A stretch of 40,932 nucleotides of DNA. Origin: an uncultured Solobacterium sp. (GTDB lineage: Bacteria > Bacillota_I > Bacilli_A > Erysipelotrichales > Erysipelotrichaceae). Below, piece by piece: positions 1 to 8,379 of the stretch (positions are counted from its first letter, which is position 1; each line of letters opens with the position of its first letter). Under the pieces are notes generated by a model. The model saw nothing but the letters and a program-made list of their open reading frames with translations, was not told where the DNA came from and did not search any database. The stretch covers positions 1-40,932 of the forward strand of contig URYK01000023.1 in assembly GCA_900552125.1 (NCBI GenBank), written 5' to 3'. Both the position numbers and the translations under genes were made by a program.

Positions 1-69
1 TAGGAGCGATGATTTCTAAAGAAATATATATTAAGCGCAAGAACGTGCGCACACAGAGGAGGAATGAGT

Positions 70-926
70 ATGGCATTGTTGGAAGTACATAATATTAGTA
101 AATCTTTTAAAGATATACGTGCTTTAGATCATGTGACTTGTTCTTTTAATAAAGGGATTTATGGCCTAATTGGCGCAAATGGTGCAGGTAAAAGTACTTT
201 ATTTCATATATTAACAACATCTATGAGACAGGATGAGGGTGATATTTTATATAATGGAAAATCCATTCGAAATCTTAAAAGAGAATATCGTTCTCATATT
301 GGCTATATGCCACAGAATCAAAAAGGATATGAACAATTAAGTGCAAAACAGTTTTTATATTACATGGCAGCATTAAAAGGAATGAAGAAAGAAGATGCTT
401 CTAAGCAGATTGCAATATTAGCTGATAAAGTACATTTAAAGGAACATTTACATAGAAAAATGTCAGATTATTCAGGTGGGATGCGTCAGCGTTTATTGTT
501 TATGCAGGCATTATTAGGGAATCCTGATATTCTAATATTAGATGAACCTACTGCTGGACTTGATCCTTATGAAAGAATTGTTATGCGAAATCATATTTTT
601 GACATATCGCATGATAAAGTCGTAATTATTGCGACACATGTTATGCAGGATATTGAATATATTGCGGATGAAATCTTATTGATGAAGAAAGGAAAGCTTT
701 TGTATCAGGGAGAAAGCTCAACTTTAATAGAAGAATTATCAGGTCATGTTCATGAAAAATCATATCATTTGAACAATTAAAGGATTATCAGGAACGATAT
801 CGAATTGCGAGAATGCTTCGTATGAAAGATGGAGTTCGCATTCGCTATTTGACAAACGAAAAAGAAGAGGAAGCTGTAGCGGCAGATATGGAAGATGTAT
901 ATCTGTACTACATGATGGACTCATGA
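70..926 (+). pseudogene. ABC transporter ATP-binding protein, frameshifted near its C terminus
   Basis: This is the nucleotide-binding subunit of an ABC-2 type exporter. Visible motifs are Walker A (GANGAGKST), the signature YSGGMRQRL and Walker B with D-loop (ILILDEPTAGLDP). The ATG at 70 is preferred over the one at 64 because AGGAGG (57-62) lies 7 bases before 70 but only 1 before 64. The open frame stops at 780. The missing C-terminal tail (EQLKDYQERY... MEDVYLYYM, the usual end of such ATPases) continues without stops in another frame from about 756 and ends in TGA at 924-926. That TGA overlaps the ATG of the permease. One base appears to be missing, most simply from the A run at 755-759. 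The ATPase core is intact, so a truncated 236-residue product may still be made. Confidence 0.8.
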
Positions 927-3221
927 AATTAATGTATTATGAGTGGTTAAAGCTTATTCGTCAAAAGGCTTTTCTATTGCTTTTAATATTCGTGCTTATA
1001 TGTGATGTTTTCTTTATCTTTCTACAAAAGAATATGGAAGAAACAGATATAGTTAATGCACAATTTTCTGTACAGATGCAGGAGAAATTATACATGCTTT
1101 CAGAAGATGAACGATTGCCATGGCTTCAGAAAGAAAGTTCATTTTATGATAAAGCTGTTAGGTATTATCAGGAAGAAATATATGGAGTTCATGAAACAAG
1201 CTTATCAGATGAAGAATTGATACGTTATGAAAAGGAAAATAAATATGGGCTAATGCTTTATCAAAACATCATTTTAGATACTTTACAATATTATGAACAA
1301 GTTAACCATTATGAAGAGTATATCTTACAAGGAAAAAACTGAGACTATAAAACAAGGACCTTTATGGGATACCTATGATGAGAATAAGAAGCAGGAGTTA
1401 TTACTTCAAGCTGATATATATCAGAAATTAAGTAATCAAAAGATAGAAGCAGTTAACTATAAGGGAATAGAAATATTTGCGACTACTTCTTTGCTCGATT
1501 GTTGTCAGTTTTATTATTGTGTGGAATTGTGATTTTAGTATACAAAGATGATGATTCGGATATGAAAAACTTATTATTTTCAACAGCTTATGGGCAGAAA
1601 ACAACAGCAATCTACAAGGTTTTATTTATTGTATTTATTACTTTTATAAGTGTTTTGTTATTTATGGGAATTGATTATATCATGCATTTGCTATTTTATG
1701 GATATTGTCCACAGAACGTGGCAATACAATCGATTCCATGTTTATATGAAAGTCCATATGTTTATACAATCTTACAATGGTTTATCATTTTTAGTATACG
1801 ATTTGCATTTGTGATGAGTATGCTGTCAATCTTCTTTAGTATGCTTTATCAATTATGTGCAAGTAAATTGATATCCATCTTATTATTTATTCTTGTTTTA
1901 TTGATGGAAGCTGTATGTTATTTTCTTATTGATGAGACTTCTATCTTTGCGATACTTACAAGAATCAATATCTTACGTTTTATTATTGGAGTATCCTTGT
2001 ATTTATGCATGCCTTTGCAGCATTTCTTTGAACTATCTATATCTTCTGGTAATCTATTATTATTTGTTACAGTAACATTGGGAGTTTCATCTTTTATCAT
2101 ATATGTATTTATATATGGAAAACAAATGTGGAACATAAAGATGTCAATAAGAAATATTACATTTACTTCAACAAGTTTGTTCTTACAGGAAAATTATATG
2201 TTATTGTGGAGAAATAAAGGGATTCTTGCGATATTGATAGTTTTCATTTATTCAGGTTTTACCTTTTATCATAACTATACTGCAACCACTTCTTTGAGTA
2301 AACATCAGAAAGAAGTATATCAGGTATATGAACCATATCTTGGTAATTTGAATAAAAGTAAAGTTAAGGCATTAGAAAATACAGTGGAAAAATATCAGCA
2401 TATAGATGAGGACTTTGACAGTCTTAAAAACCAATATCAGGAAAACGAAATTACCTATCAACAATATAAACAGCAGGAAGCTGAGTTACAAAAAAAAGAG
2501 TAGCTATGGAACTATGTTAAATGAAGTTTTTGAAAAATCTCAAATCTATCCACAATATTTAGTTTATGGTAAAGGTTACTCTGCAATTTATGCCTTTCGC
2601 ATGATTGATCGTGATATGAAAGATAGTTTAGTCTTCATTATGGCTACAATTGTATTGTTGAGTGGACTTTATGTGGAAAATAAAGAGCAGGAAAACTTAT
2701 TAATTACCACAAAAAATGGTAAAACTAAACGAGCTAGAGCCAAATGGCTGAATGCAATTTTATGGGGTGGTGTCATCTTCATTTTGATTAATGGATTATC
2801 ATACTTACATTTTAGTTTGTTATATCCTATGACACAGCCGGATGCACCTATTGGAGCGATTGATCTAAGTGCGCAAACATTAGTTTTTCCATTATCATCA
2901 GAAATGAGTGTATTTGAATATGGTATGGCATTATGTGCAACACGTATCTTTGGCTTTATTTCACTTATAATTCTTTGTGTCTTTATTTCTAGAAAGTGTC
3001 ATAATCGAATACTAACAATATGTATTTTAGCAGCTATTTTGTTCTTTCCTGTTTGTTTATATTTAGCTGATGTGGAATTAGTAAAAGTATTCTCTTTATT
3101 TGATTTGATTATGGGAAATTTATTTCTTCAAAAGACATTTTCTACAGTAAAGATTATTCTACTAATGTTGATGGATATGTTAATGATAATATCAATTCAT
3201 AGAGAGATGAAAGAAGAATAA
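923..3221 (+). pseudogene. ABC-2 type permease, broken by three frameshifts
   Basis: Four consecutive open segments together read as one membrane protein of about 765 residues: 923-1337, about 1338-1495, about 1497-2490 and about 2490-3221. Each segment flows into the next with a change of frame and no loss of coding character. Shift 1 lies in the A6 run at 1332-1337 (one extra A). Shift 2 lies near 1490-1500 (one base missing, no homopolymer). Shift 3 lies in the A8 run ending at 2497 (one extra A). The reconstructed protein has an N-terminal membrane segment, a long polar extracytoplasmic loop, a cluster of membrane helices, a second polar loop and a final helix cluster, as in large ABC-2 permeases. 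The start overlaps the end of the shifted ATPase frame (ATGA at 923-926), as in a translationally coupled pair. The substrate is unknown. Confidence 0.75.
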
Positions 3222-3329
3222 TGGGACATTTAAAGAAAAAAATCAAATTACTTCCTTATTTTATAGTTTTGTAGTATATTACAGTTAGATATGGGTAACA
3301 TATAATATAAAAATATAAGGAGGTTACTT

Positions 3330-4280
3330 ATGAGTGAAAAAAGAAAACTTGTTTTAGTTGGTACTGGCTTTGTAGGAATGAGTATGGCTTATAGTTTTTT
3401 AAGCACAGGCGGAATCGATGAACTAGTACTAATTGATGTAGATAAAGAAAAAGCAATTGGAGAAGCAATGGATCTTCAGCATGGTTTACCGTATGCAAGA
3501 GGTAAAATGAGCATTTATGCAGGAGACTATGCAGACTGTAAGGATGCTAGTATTGTTGTGATTACAGCTGGGGCTGCTCAGAAGCCTGGAGAAACCAGAT
3601 TAGATTTAACTGCTAAAAATGCGAAGATTATGAAAAGCATTGTAGAACAAATCATGGCGAGCGGGTTTGATGGAATCTTAGTTATTGCCAGCAACCCAGT
3701 TGATGGTATGACGTATGTGGCACAGAAAGTTAGCGGCTTACCAAAGCATCGTGTCATTGGAAGCGGAACAATTTTAGATACAGCTAGATTACGTTATATG
3801 ATGAGTGAATATTTAGATGTATCTAGTTCAAATATTCATGCATATATCATGGGAGAGCATGGTGATTCTAGCTTTGTGCCATGGACACATGCCTATGTAG
3901 GAAGTAAGTCTTTATTAGAATTATTAGATGAAAAAGGAAAATCACTTTCTGACCTACATGATATTTATACAAATGTACGTGAAGCAGCTTATGAAATTAT
4001 TAATCGAAAGAAAGCTACATTTTATGGAATTGGTTTATCTTTAAATCGATTGGTTCATGCTATTCTAGATGATGAGAATGTTATTTTAACAATTTCAGCT
4101 TATCAGGAAAATGAATATGGACAAGAAGGATTATATATTGGAGTACCAGCAGTACTTAATCGCAATGGTATTCGAGAAATTATTCGTTTAGAGCTTAACG
4201 AAGTAGATCAGGCAAAGTTTGATGCTAGCTGTGATACTCTAAGAGAAATTAATCATGATGTCATTGATCCAATATTATAA
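3330..4280 (+). CDS. ldh: L-lactate dehydrogenase (first of a tandem pair)
   Basis: Cytoplasmic NAD-dependent L-lactate dehydrogenase reducing pyruvate to lactate and regenerating NAD+ in fermentation. The 316-residue length is normal. Visible features are the Rossmann motif GTGFVG (11-16), the substrate-discriminating Gln84 in AAQKPGETR (a malate dehydrogenase would have Arg), catalytic Arg90, NPVD, DTARLR with Arg153 and the catalytic histidine in GEHGDSS (His177). The ribosome site AAGGAGG lies just upstream of the ATG. A TATAAT box at 3301-3306 with only a weak -35 could be its promoter. A near-copy follows at 4376. Family assignment is firm; allosteric regulation cannot be judged. Confidence 0.95.
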   Translation: MSEKRKLVLVGTGFVGMSMAYSFLSTGGIDELVLIDVDKEKAIGEAMDLQHGLPYARGKMSIYAGDYADCKDASIVVITAGAAQKPGETRLDLTAKNAKIMKSIVEQIMASGFDGILVIASNPVDGMTYVAQKVSGLPKHRVIGSGTILDTARLRYMMSEYLDVSSSNIHAYIMGEHGDSSFVPWTHAYVGSKSLLELLDEKGKSLSDLHDIYTNVREAAYEIINRKKATFYGIGLSLNRLVHAILDDENVILTISAYQENEYGQEGLYIGVPAVLNRNGIREIIRLELNEVDQAKFDASCDTLREINHDVIDPIL

Positions 4281-4300
4281 ATTGAGATAAAAAATGCAGG

Positions 4301-4340
4301 AAATAAGGAAATCATTGACATTTTCTTATTTCTTTTTATA
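4301..4340 (+). terminator. AT-rich terminator hairpin between the two ldh genes
   Basis: A 12-bp stem (4301-4312 with 4320-4331, one G-U pair) has a 7-base loop and is followed by a T-rich tract. The stem is AT-rich, so termination may be partial. The loop contains most of the -35 box of the next promoter. Confidence 0.55.
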
Positions 4341-4344
4341 TGAT
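4315..4344 (+). promoter_or_regulatory. Promoter of the second ldh gene
   Basis: A perfect -35 TTGACA (4315-4320), an 18-base spacer and -10 TATGAT (4339-4344) lie about 30 bases before the ATG. The second ldh can therefore be transcribed independently of the first. Confidence 0.7.
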
Positions 4345-4375
4345 AAAGTTATAGAGAATATTTGGAGGTAGTATT

Positions 4376-5332
4376 ATGAATGAAAAAAGAAAAATAGTTC
4401 TAGTTGGCTGTGGCTTTGTGGGAATGAGCATGGCATACAGTTTCTTGAATACTGGTGGAATTGATGAACTTGTATTGATTGATGTTGATGAAGAAAAAGC
4501 AATTGGGGAAGCAATGGATCTTCAGCATGGACTTCCTTATGCAAGAGGAAAAATGACAATTCGTGCTGGTGGTTACGAAGAATGTAAAGATGCAGCTGTT
4601 GTTGTAATTACAGCAGGTGTAACACAAAAACCAACAGAAACACGTTTAGATTTAACTGCTAGAGATACTGTTATTATTAAAAGTGTAACTGAACAGATCA
4701 TGGCAAATGGTTTCGATGGAATTTTAGTTATTGCCAGTAATCCAGTAGATGCGATGACTTATGTAGCACAAAAAGTAAGTGGACTTCCAAAACATCGTGT
4801 TATTGGCAGTGGAACAATTCTAGATACAGCTAGACTTCGTTATATGATGAGTGAATACTTAAATGTTTCCACTAGCAATATTCATGCATATATCATGGGA
4901 GAACATGGAGATTCCAGCTTTGTACCTTGGACAAATGCTTATGTAGGATGTAAGAATTTATTGGAGCTATTAGATGAACAGAATAGAGATTTAAAAGACT
5001 TACATGACATTTATACAAATGTTCAGCAGGCAGGTTATGAAATTGTAAAACGTAAACGTTCAACTTACTATGGAATTGGTTTATCATTAAATCGTTTAGT
5101 ACATGCTATCTTAGATGATGAAAATGTAATCTTAACTGTATCTGCTTATCAGAATCAGGAATATGGACAAGAAGGATTATATATTGGTGTACCAGCAGTT
5201 GTAAATCGTCAAGGTATCCGTGAAATCGTAAAACTTCCATTAAATGAAGTTGATCAGACTAAATTCAATCAAAGCTGTGAAACGATTCGCAACATTAATA
5301 CAGAAATTATTAATCCATTATTAGAAAAATAA
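4376..5332 (+). CDS. ldh: L-lactate dehydrogenase (second of a tandem pair)
   Basis: A second complete L-lactate dehydrogenase (318 residues), aligned by eye at about 80 % identity to the upstream gene without gaps until the C terminus. All catalytic residues are kept: Gln84, Arg90, Arg153 and His177. Differences cluster in the mobile active-site loop (VTQKPTETR against AAQKPGETR), in the nucleotide-binding glycine motif (GCGFVG against GTGFVG), around residues 95-105, around 200-210 and at the C terminus. The ribosome site TTGGAGG precedes the ATG. A strong promoter lies in the intergenic gap and a terminator follows at 5345. The pair is a tandem duplication that has diverged, so it may have specialised in substrate or regulation. 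Confidence 0.95.
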   Translation: MNEKRKIVLVGCGFVGMSMAYSFLNTGGIDELVLIDVDEEKAIGEAMDLQHGLPYARGKMTIRAGGYEECKDAAVVVITAGVTQKPTETRLDLTARDTVIIKSVTEQIMANGFDGILVIASNPVDAMTYVAQKVSGLPKHRVIGSGTILDTARLRYMMSEYLNVSTSNIHAYIMGEHGDSSFVPWTNAYVGCKNLLELLDEQNRDLKDLHDIYTNVQQAGYEIVKRKRSTYYGIGLSLNRLVHAILDDENVILTVSAYQNQEYGQEGLYIGVPAVVNRQGIREIVKLPLNEVDQTKFNQSCETIRNINTEIINPLLEK

Positions 5333-5344
5333 AGTATTAAATAG

Positions 5345-5388
5345 AAGATTTTGGAGTCTAGATGAATAGATTTCAAAGTCTTTTTTAT
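5345..5388 (+). terminator. Terminator of the ldh pair
   Basis: A 14-bp stem with three G-U pairs (5345-5358 with 5369-5382) and a 10-base loop is followed by a T tract. Confidence 0.8.
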
Positions 5389-5426
5389 TACTTTACTCGC
5401 TTTTAGAGACGATTAGAAACTCTAGA

Positions 5427-5522
5427 ATGATATTAGCTGTTATGATAATTATGAGCGTTTCTGTTATGGCTTCATGGTTAGATAGCACTGATATTATAAA
5501 ACAAGTGATAAAAAAGGAATAG
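5427..5522 (+). CDS. Possible small hydrophobic peptide (31 codons)
   Basis: An ATG-initiated frame encodes one hydrophobic stretch (MILAVMIIMSVSVMASWL) followed by a charged tail (IIKQVIKKE). Its layout is that of a single-span small membrane peptide. No convincing ribosome site precedes it, and its stop lies inside the terminator hairpin at 5510-5543. It sits alone between two terminators. It could be chance coding. I do not recognise a family. Confidence 0.2.
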   Translation: MILAVMIIMSVSVMASWLDSTDIIKQVIKKE

Positions 5523-5543
5523 AATTTATGTTCTGTTCCTTTT
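5510..5543. terminator. Bidirectional terminator
   Basis: A 13-bp stem with one G-U pair (5512-5524 with 5531-5543) and a 6-base loop. It gives a six-base U tract on the minus strand and a U4 on the plus strand. It ends the minus-strand nitroreductase transcript. Confidence 0.8.
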
Positions 5544-5552
5544 AATTCTCTA

Positions 5553-6053
5553 TTAATCAAAGTATGATATTTTGTTTGGGTCATAGCGATCTTGGATAGC
5601 TTTCTCTTCTATTCCATAACCAATAGCTACTACACCGATAGGTAATAGATGATCCGGTAAATGATAGTATTCCTTAAAGTTTTTTATTCTTTCAGGTCGA
5701 GGACCTACTGCACACCAGCATGTAGATAAGCCTTGATGTCTTGCTTCAATTAAGATGTTTTCAATAGCAGCGCTACAATCACAGTATAAATACTCATTTA
5801 ATTCCGTAACGTTTTTATCTCCCATAACTAAAATTGCACAAGGTGCTGTTTTCATCATCTGCGTGTAAGGCTGAAGGGTATGCATTTCATCTAGAGCTTT
5901 ACGATTGCGAATAACTAAGAATCTCCAGCTTTGTGTATTTCTTGCGGTTGGCGCATGCATAGCGGCACGTAATACTTCTTCTAGTTTTTCTTCTTCTACT
6001 GGTTTATTATCATACCTTCGTATACTTTGTCTTGTCCAAATTTCATCTAACAT
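5553..6053 (-). CDS. Nitroreductase family protein
   Basis: FMN-dependent oxidoreductase of the nitroreductase family, 166 residues from the preferred start. The family signatures RQSIRRY (FMN phosphate binding), PTARNTQSWRF and AIENILIEARHQGLSTCW are present. Such enzymes reduce nitro compounds, quinones or flavins with NAD(P)H; the physiological substrate is not evident. The ATG at 6053 is preferred to the in-frame GTG at 6062, because AGGAGG lies 8 bases before the ATG and overlaps the GTG. It lies downstream of the deacetylase gene on the same strand but is separated from it by a terminator, so it is probably transcribed alone. Confidence 0.85.
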   Translation of the reverse strand: MLDEIWTRQSIRRYDNKPVEEEKLEEVLRAAMHAPTARNTQSWRFLVIRNRKALDEMHTLQPYTQMMKTAPCAILVMGDKNVTELNEYLYCDCSAAIENILIEARHQGLSTCWCAVGPRPERIKNFKEYYHLPDHLLPIGVVAIGYGIEEKAIQDRYDPNKISYFD

Positions 6054-6085
6054 AAAAGACACCTCCTAAGCTAGAGTATAACATA

Positions 6086-6119
6086 AAAAGAAAAAGATTT
6101 GTGCAACATGACACAAATC
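6086..6119 (-). terminator. Terminator of the deacetylase gene
   Basis: On the minus strand the stem GATTTGTG/CACAAATC (8 bp, 8-base loop) is followed by TTTTTCTTTTT. It begins at the stop codon of the upstream gene. Confidence 0.75.
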
Positions 6120-7485
6120 AGATTCCTAAGGCTTTTTCGGTTGGAACACCAAATCGATTGGAAAGAGTTGTTAGATAGTCTTTTTCATGTTCCATTAATG
6201 TAGAATAGGTCACAAACTGATATCCTTTCTCATGCAATATTGGCAGAATTTCCTTTAAGCTTTCCATACTTGTTTTGTGAATATCATGCATGAGAATGAC
6301 AATGTTACCGTATTTTAAACCATTTAATATATTTTCTTTAATACATGGTGTATTTCTGAATTTCCAATCAAGTGTGTCAATATCCCAAAGTGTATAACCT
6401 AGATAATTAGCATCTAATAGATTTTTACTTACTGCGCCAAAAGGTGGACGGAACCATTTAGGCTCTTCTCCGCATATCTTATAGATTTCATCCTGTGTCT
6501 TATAGATATTATCTCTGATTTCAGAAACAGAATATAAATTGTTTGAGTTTAAACCAATTCGATCAGAATGATTCCATGAGTGATTACCTAATTCAAATCC
6601 TTTAGTATAAATATCTTTAACAGTATCTTCATAATATTTTATATTATTTCCGACCATGAAAAATGTTGCTCTTCCATTATATTTATCAAATAGATCCATG
6701 ATTTCTGATGTGTAAGCACCAGGGCCATCATCAAATGTAAAAGCGATCATTTTTTTGTTTGGATCTATTTTGGGCTGTTCCTTTGCCTGTAAAGGTTCTT
6801 TTTGGTAAAGAGATGGAATATTTTTATCTTTAAGCTTTATGTACTTTTTATATTTTTCAAAAGAAATGGATAGAGTTGCATCTTTATCTAAATGAACCTG
6901 TAATTCTTTTGGTGTAAGGCTTAACTGAGTTGTGTGAAGATCAATCTTTTTATCATATGAAATATCTTTTTTTAGATTATCTAATAATGCAGGATAGTCT
7001 CTACGTAGTACATCAGATAAGTTTAATTGCTTTTTAGCTTTATTATCATATAAATAGTACTTTTTTTGAACATCTTTTTCTTTACCATCATTTGAATATG
7101 TATGTTTATCAAATACTAAATTTACGAAACGATCATTGACTAAATTACTTGCATAGTCGATACTTGTGATTTGATTCTTTGTATTACGAGCAGGTTCTAC
7201 TTCCTTTTCTTCATATGTTTTTACAATGTTATCTAATGCTTTATCATCATAAAAAGGGTATGTAAATGATACGAAGTTTTCTTCTTCATAGGAATCATAA
7301 GTTTGTTTAATCGTTCCAAATATTTTATTGTCTTCTTTATAAACTGTGTATTGTTCATAAGGGTTTAGCTTTAGAAATCCATATAATTTCCATACTCCAA
7401 AAACTGCTCCAGATAATAAAAGAATACATAAAAAAACTAGTATTCCAAATCGTTTATAATTTAATTTTTTTCTAGTATATTTCAT
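6118..7485 (-). CDS. Membrane-anchored polysaccharide deacetylase (NodB domain)
   Basis: Extracytoplasmic carbohydrate esterase family 4 enzyme, probably removing acetyl groups from peptidoglycan or another wall polysaccharide. The 455-residue protein has an N-terminal signal anchor (about residues 14-34). A region of about 200 residues without clear motifs follows, in the position of the accessory domain of PgdA-type enzymes. The C-terminal NodB domain runs from about 245. All five catalytic motifs are visible: TFDDGP (250-255), HSWNHS (302-307, metal histidines), RPPFG (346-350), DTLDW (370-374) and LMHD (398-401, catalytic His400). It should therefore be active. It is divergent from the gene at 7696. 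Peptidoglycan N-deacetylase is the best guess; the substrate is inferred. Confidence 0.88.
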   Translation of the reverse strand: MKYTRKKLNYKRFGILVFLCILLLSGAVFGVWKLYGFLKLNPYEQYTVYKEDNKIFGTIKQTYDSYEEENFVSFTYPFYDDKALDNIVKTYEEKEVEPARNTKNQITSIDYASNLVNDRFVNLVFDKHTYSNDGKEKDVQKKYYLYDNKAKKQLNLSDVLRRDYPALLDNLKKDISYDKKIDLHTTQLSLTPKELQVHLDKDATLSISFEKYKKYIKLKDKNIPSLYQKEPLQAKEQPKIDPNKKMIAFTFDDGPGAYTSEIMDLFDKYNGRATFFMVGNNIKYYEDTVKDIYTKGFELGNHSWNHSDRIGLNSNNLYSVSEIRDNIYKTQDEIYKICGEEPKWFRPPFGAVSKNLLDANYLGYTLWDIDTLDWKFRNTPCIKENILNGLKYGNIVILMHDIHKTSMESLKEILPILHEKGYQFVTYSTLMEHEKDYLTTLSNRFGVPTEKALGI

Positions 7486-7627
7486 CTTTATTCACATCCC
7501 TTGTTTTATAGTAAAAAATAATTAAACTATGCCAAAGATATTATGTCACAAAAAATACATTTTTGGAATATGGTAAATTCTTAAAAAACCTTAAAAATAA
7601 CGTATACATAACATATGAGCATTTTTC

Positions 7628-7656
7628 TTTACATTTTAGTAAAAGAGGTTCATACT
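7628..7656 (+). promoter_or_regulatory. Likely promoter of the flavin reductase-rubredoxin gene
   Basis: TTTACA (7628-7633), a 17-base spacer and CATACT (7651-7656), about 40 bases before the start. The -10 is imperfect. Confidence 0.4.
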
Positions 7657-7695
7657 AGAAGTAAAGATATGAGTTTGTAGAAGGAGGAATATAAA

Positions 7696-8319
7696 ATGGA
7701 TCAGACAGCATTTTTTAAATTGAGTTATGGACTATATATCATATCAGCAAATCATGATGGAAAGGATGCAGGATGTGTAGCTAACACACTTCATCAGGTC
7801 ACATCATCTCCTGCAAAATTAGCTGTTACTTTAAATAAAGAAAATTATACAGAACAGCTAATTGAAAAATCAGGACGTTTTACAGGTGTAGTATTAACAC
7901 AGGATTGTGATATGGAAGTCATTAAGACATTTGGTTTTGCGTCTAGCAAAGATACAGATAAATTTGCATCATTTGCACATAAACGTGATGAAAATGGTAT
8001 AGCTTATATTACAGATCATGTAGCTGCTCGTTATAGCTTAAAAGTAGAACAACAGGTGGATTTAGGTAGTCATGTAATGTTCATTGGTGAAGTAGAAGAA
8101 GCAGAAGTATTAAGTGAAGAAGAAGTTATGACTTATGCTTACTATCATCAGGTGAAGAAAGGCGGTACACCTAAAAAAGCTCCAAGTTATCAGGGAGAAA
8201 CTAAAAAGAGTGGATGGAGATGTACAATCTGCGGTTACATATATGAAGGAGATCCACTTCCAGAGGACTTTGTATGTCCATTATGTGGAGCACCAGCATC
8301 TGTATTTGAGAAGATCTAA
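7696..8319 (+). CDS. Flavin reductase-rubredoxin fusion (high-molecular-weight rubredoxin type)
   Basis: A two-domain redox protein of 207 residues. Residues 1 to about 150 are a flavin reductase-like split barrel expected to bind FMN. Residues about 172-207 are a rubredoxin domain with CTICG (Cys176, Cys179) and CPLCG (Cys194, Cys197) to hold one iron. The rubredoxin domain is the short form, lacking the loop usual between the two CxxC pairs. The layout matches Hrb of acetogens, which passes electrons from NAD(P)H to a flavodiiron protein for oxygen or NO detoxification. No flavodiiron gene is present here, so the partner is inferred. It has its own promoter region and AAGGAGG ribosome site, followed by a strong bidirectional terminator. 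Confidence 0.85.
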   Translation: MDQTAFFKLSYGLYIISANHDGKDAGCVANTLHQVTSSPAKLAVTLNKENYTEQLIEKSGRFTGVVLTQDCDMEVIKTFGFASSKDTDKFASFAHKRDENGIAYITDHVAARYSLKVEQQVDLGSHVMFIGEVEEAEVLSEEEVMTYAYYHQVKKGGTPKKAPSYQGETKKSGWRCTICGYIYEGDPLPEDFVCPLCGAPASVFEKI

Positions 8320-8326
8320 TCGAAAA

Positions 8327-8374
8327 GAAAAAGGAAGAAATCGTATCACATAAGTGATGTGTTTCTTCCTTTTG
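8327..8374. terminator. Bidirectional terminator between convergent genes
   Basis: A 12-bp outer stem (AAAAGGAAGAAA with TTTCTTCCTTTT) encloses an inner TATCAC-ATAA-GTGATG hairpin. U-rich flanks occur on both strands, serving the genes ending at 8319 (+) and 8380 (-). Confidence 0.85.
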
Positions 8375-8379
8375 ATGCT

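Noticed and set aside
1..92. Frame entering from the left edge (KEIYIKRKNVRTQRRNEYG) ending at 92, and a GCGCA/TGCGC hairpin at 35-50
   Set aside because: Three frames end within the first 92 bases (stops at 1-3, 17-19 and 90-92), so the upstream gene end cannot be chosen; the hairpin lacks a U tract.
745..780. Programmed -1 ribosomal frameshift in the ABC ATPase
   Set aside because: No canonical X-XXY-YYZ heptamer in the right phase and no clear downstream pseudoknot. With further shifts in the permease, an indel at the A run is simpler.
8327..8374. Possible CRISPR-like or repeat element from the long palindrome
   Set aside because: Single copy between convergent genes with U tracts on both strands; an ordinary bidirectional terminator.
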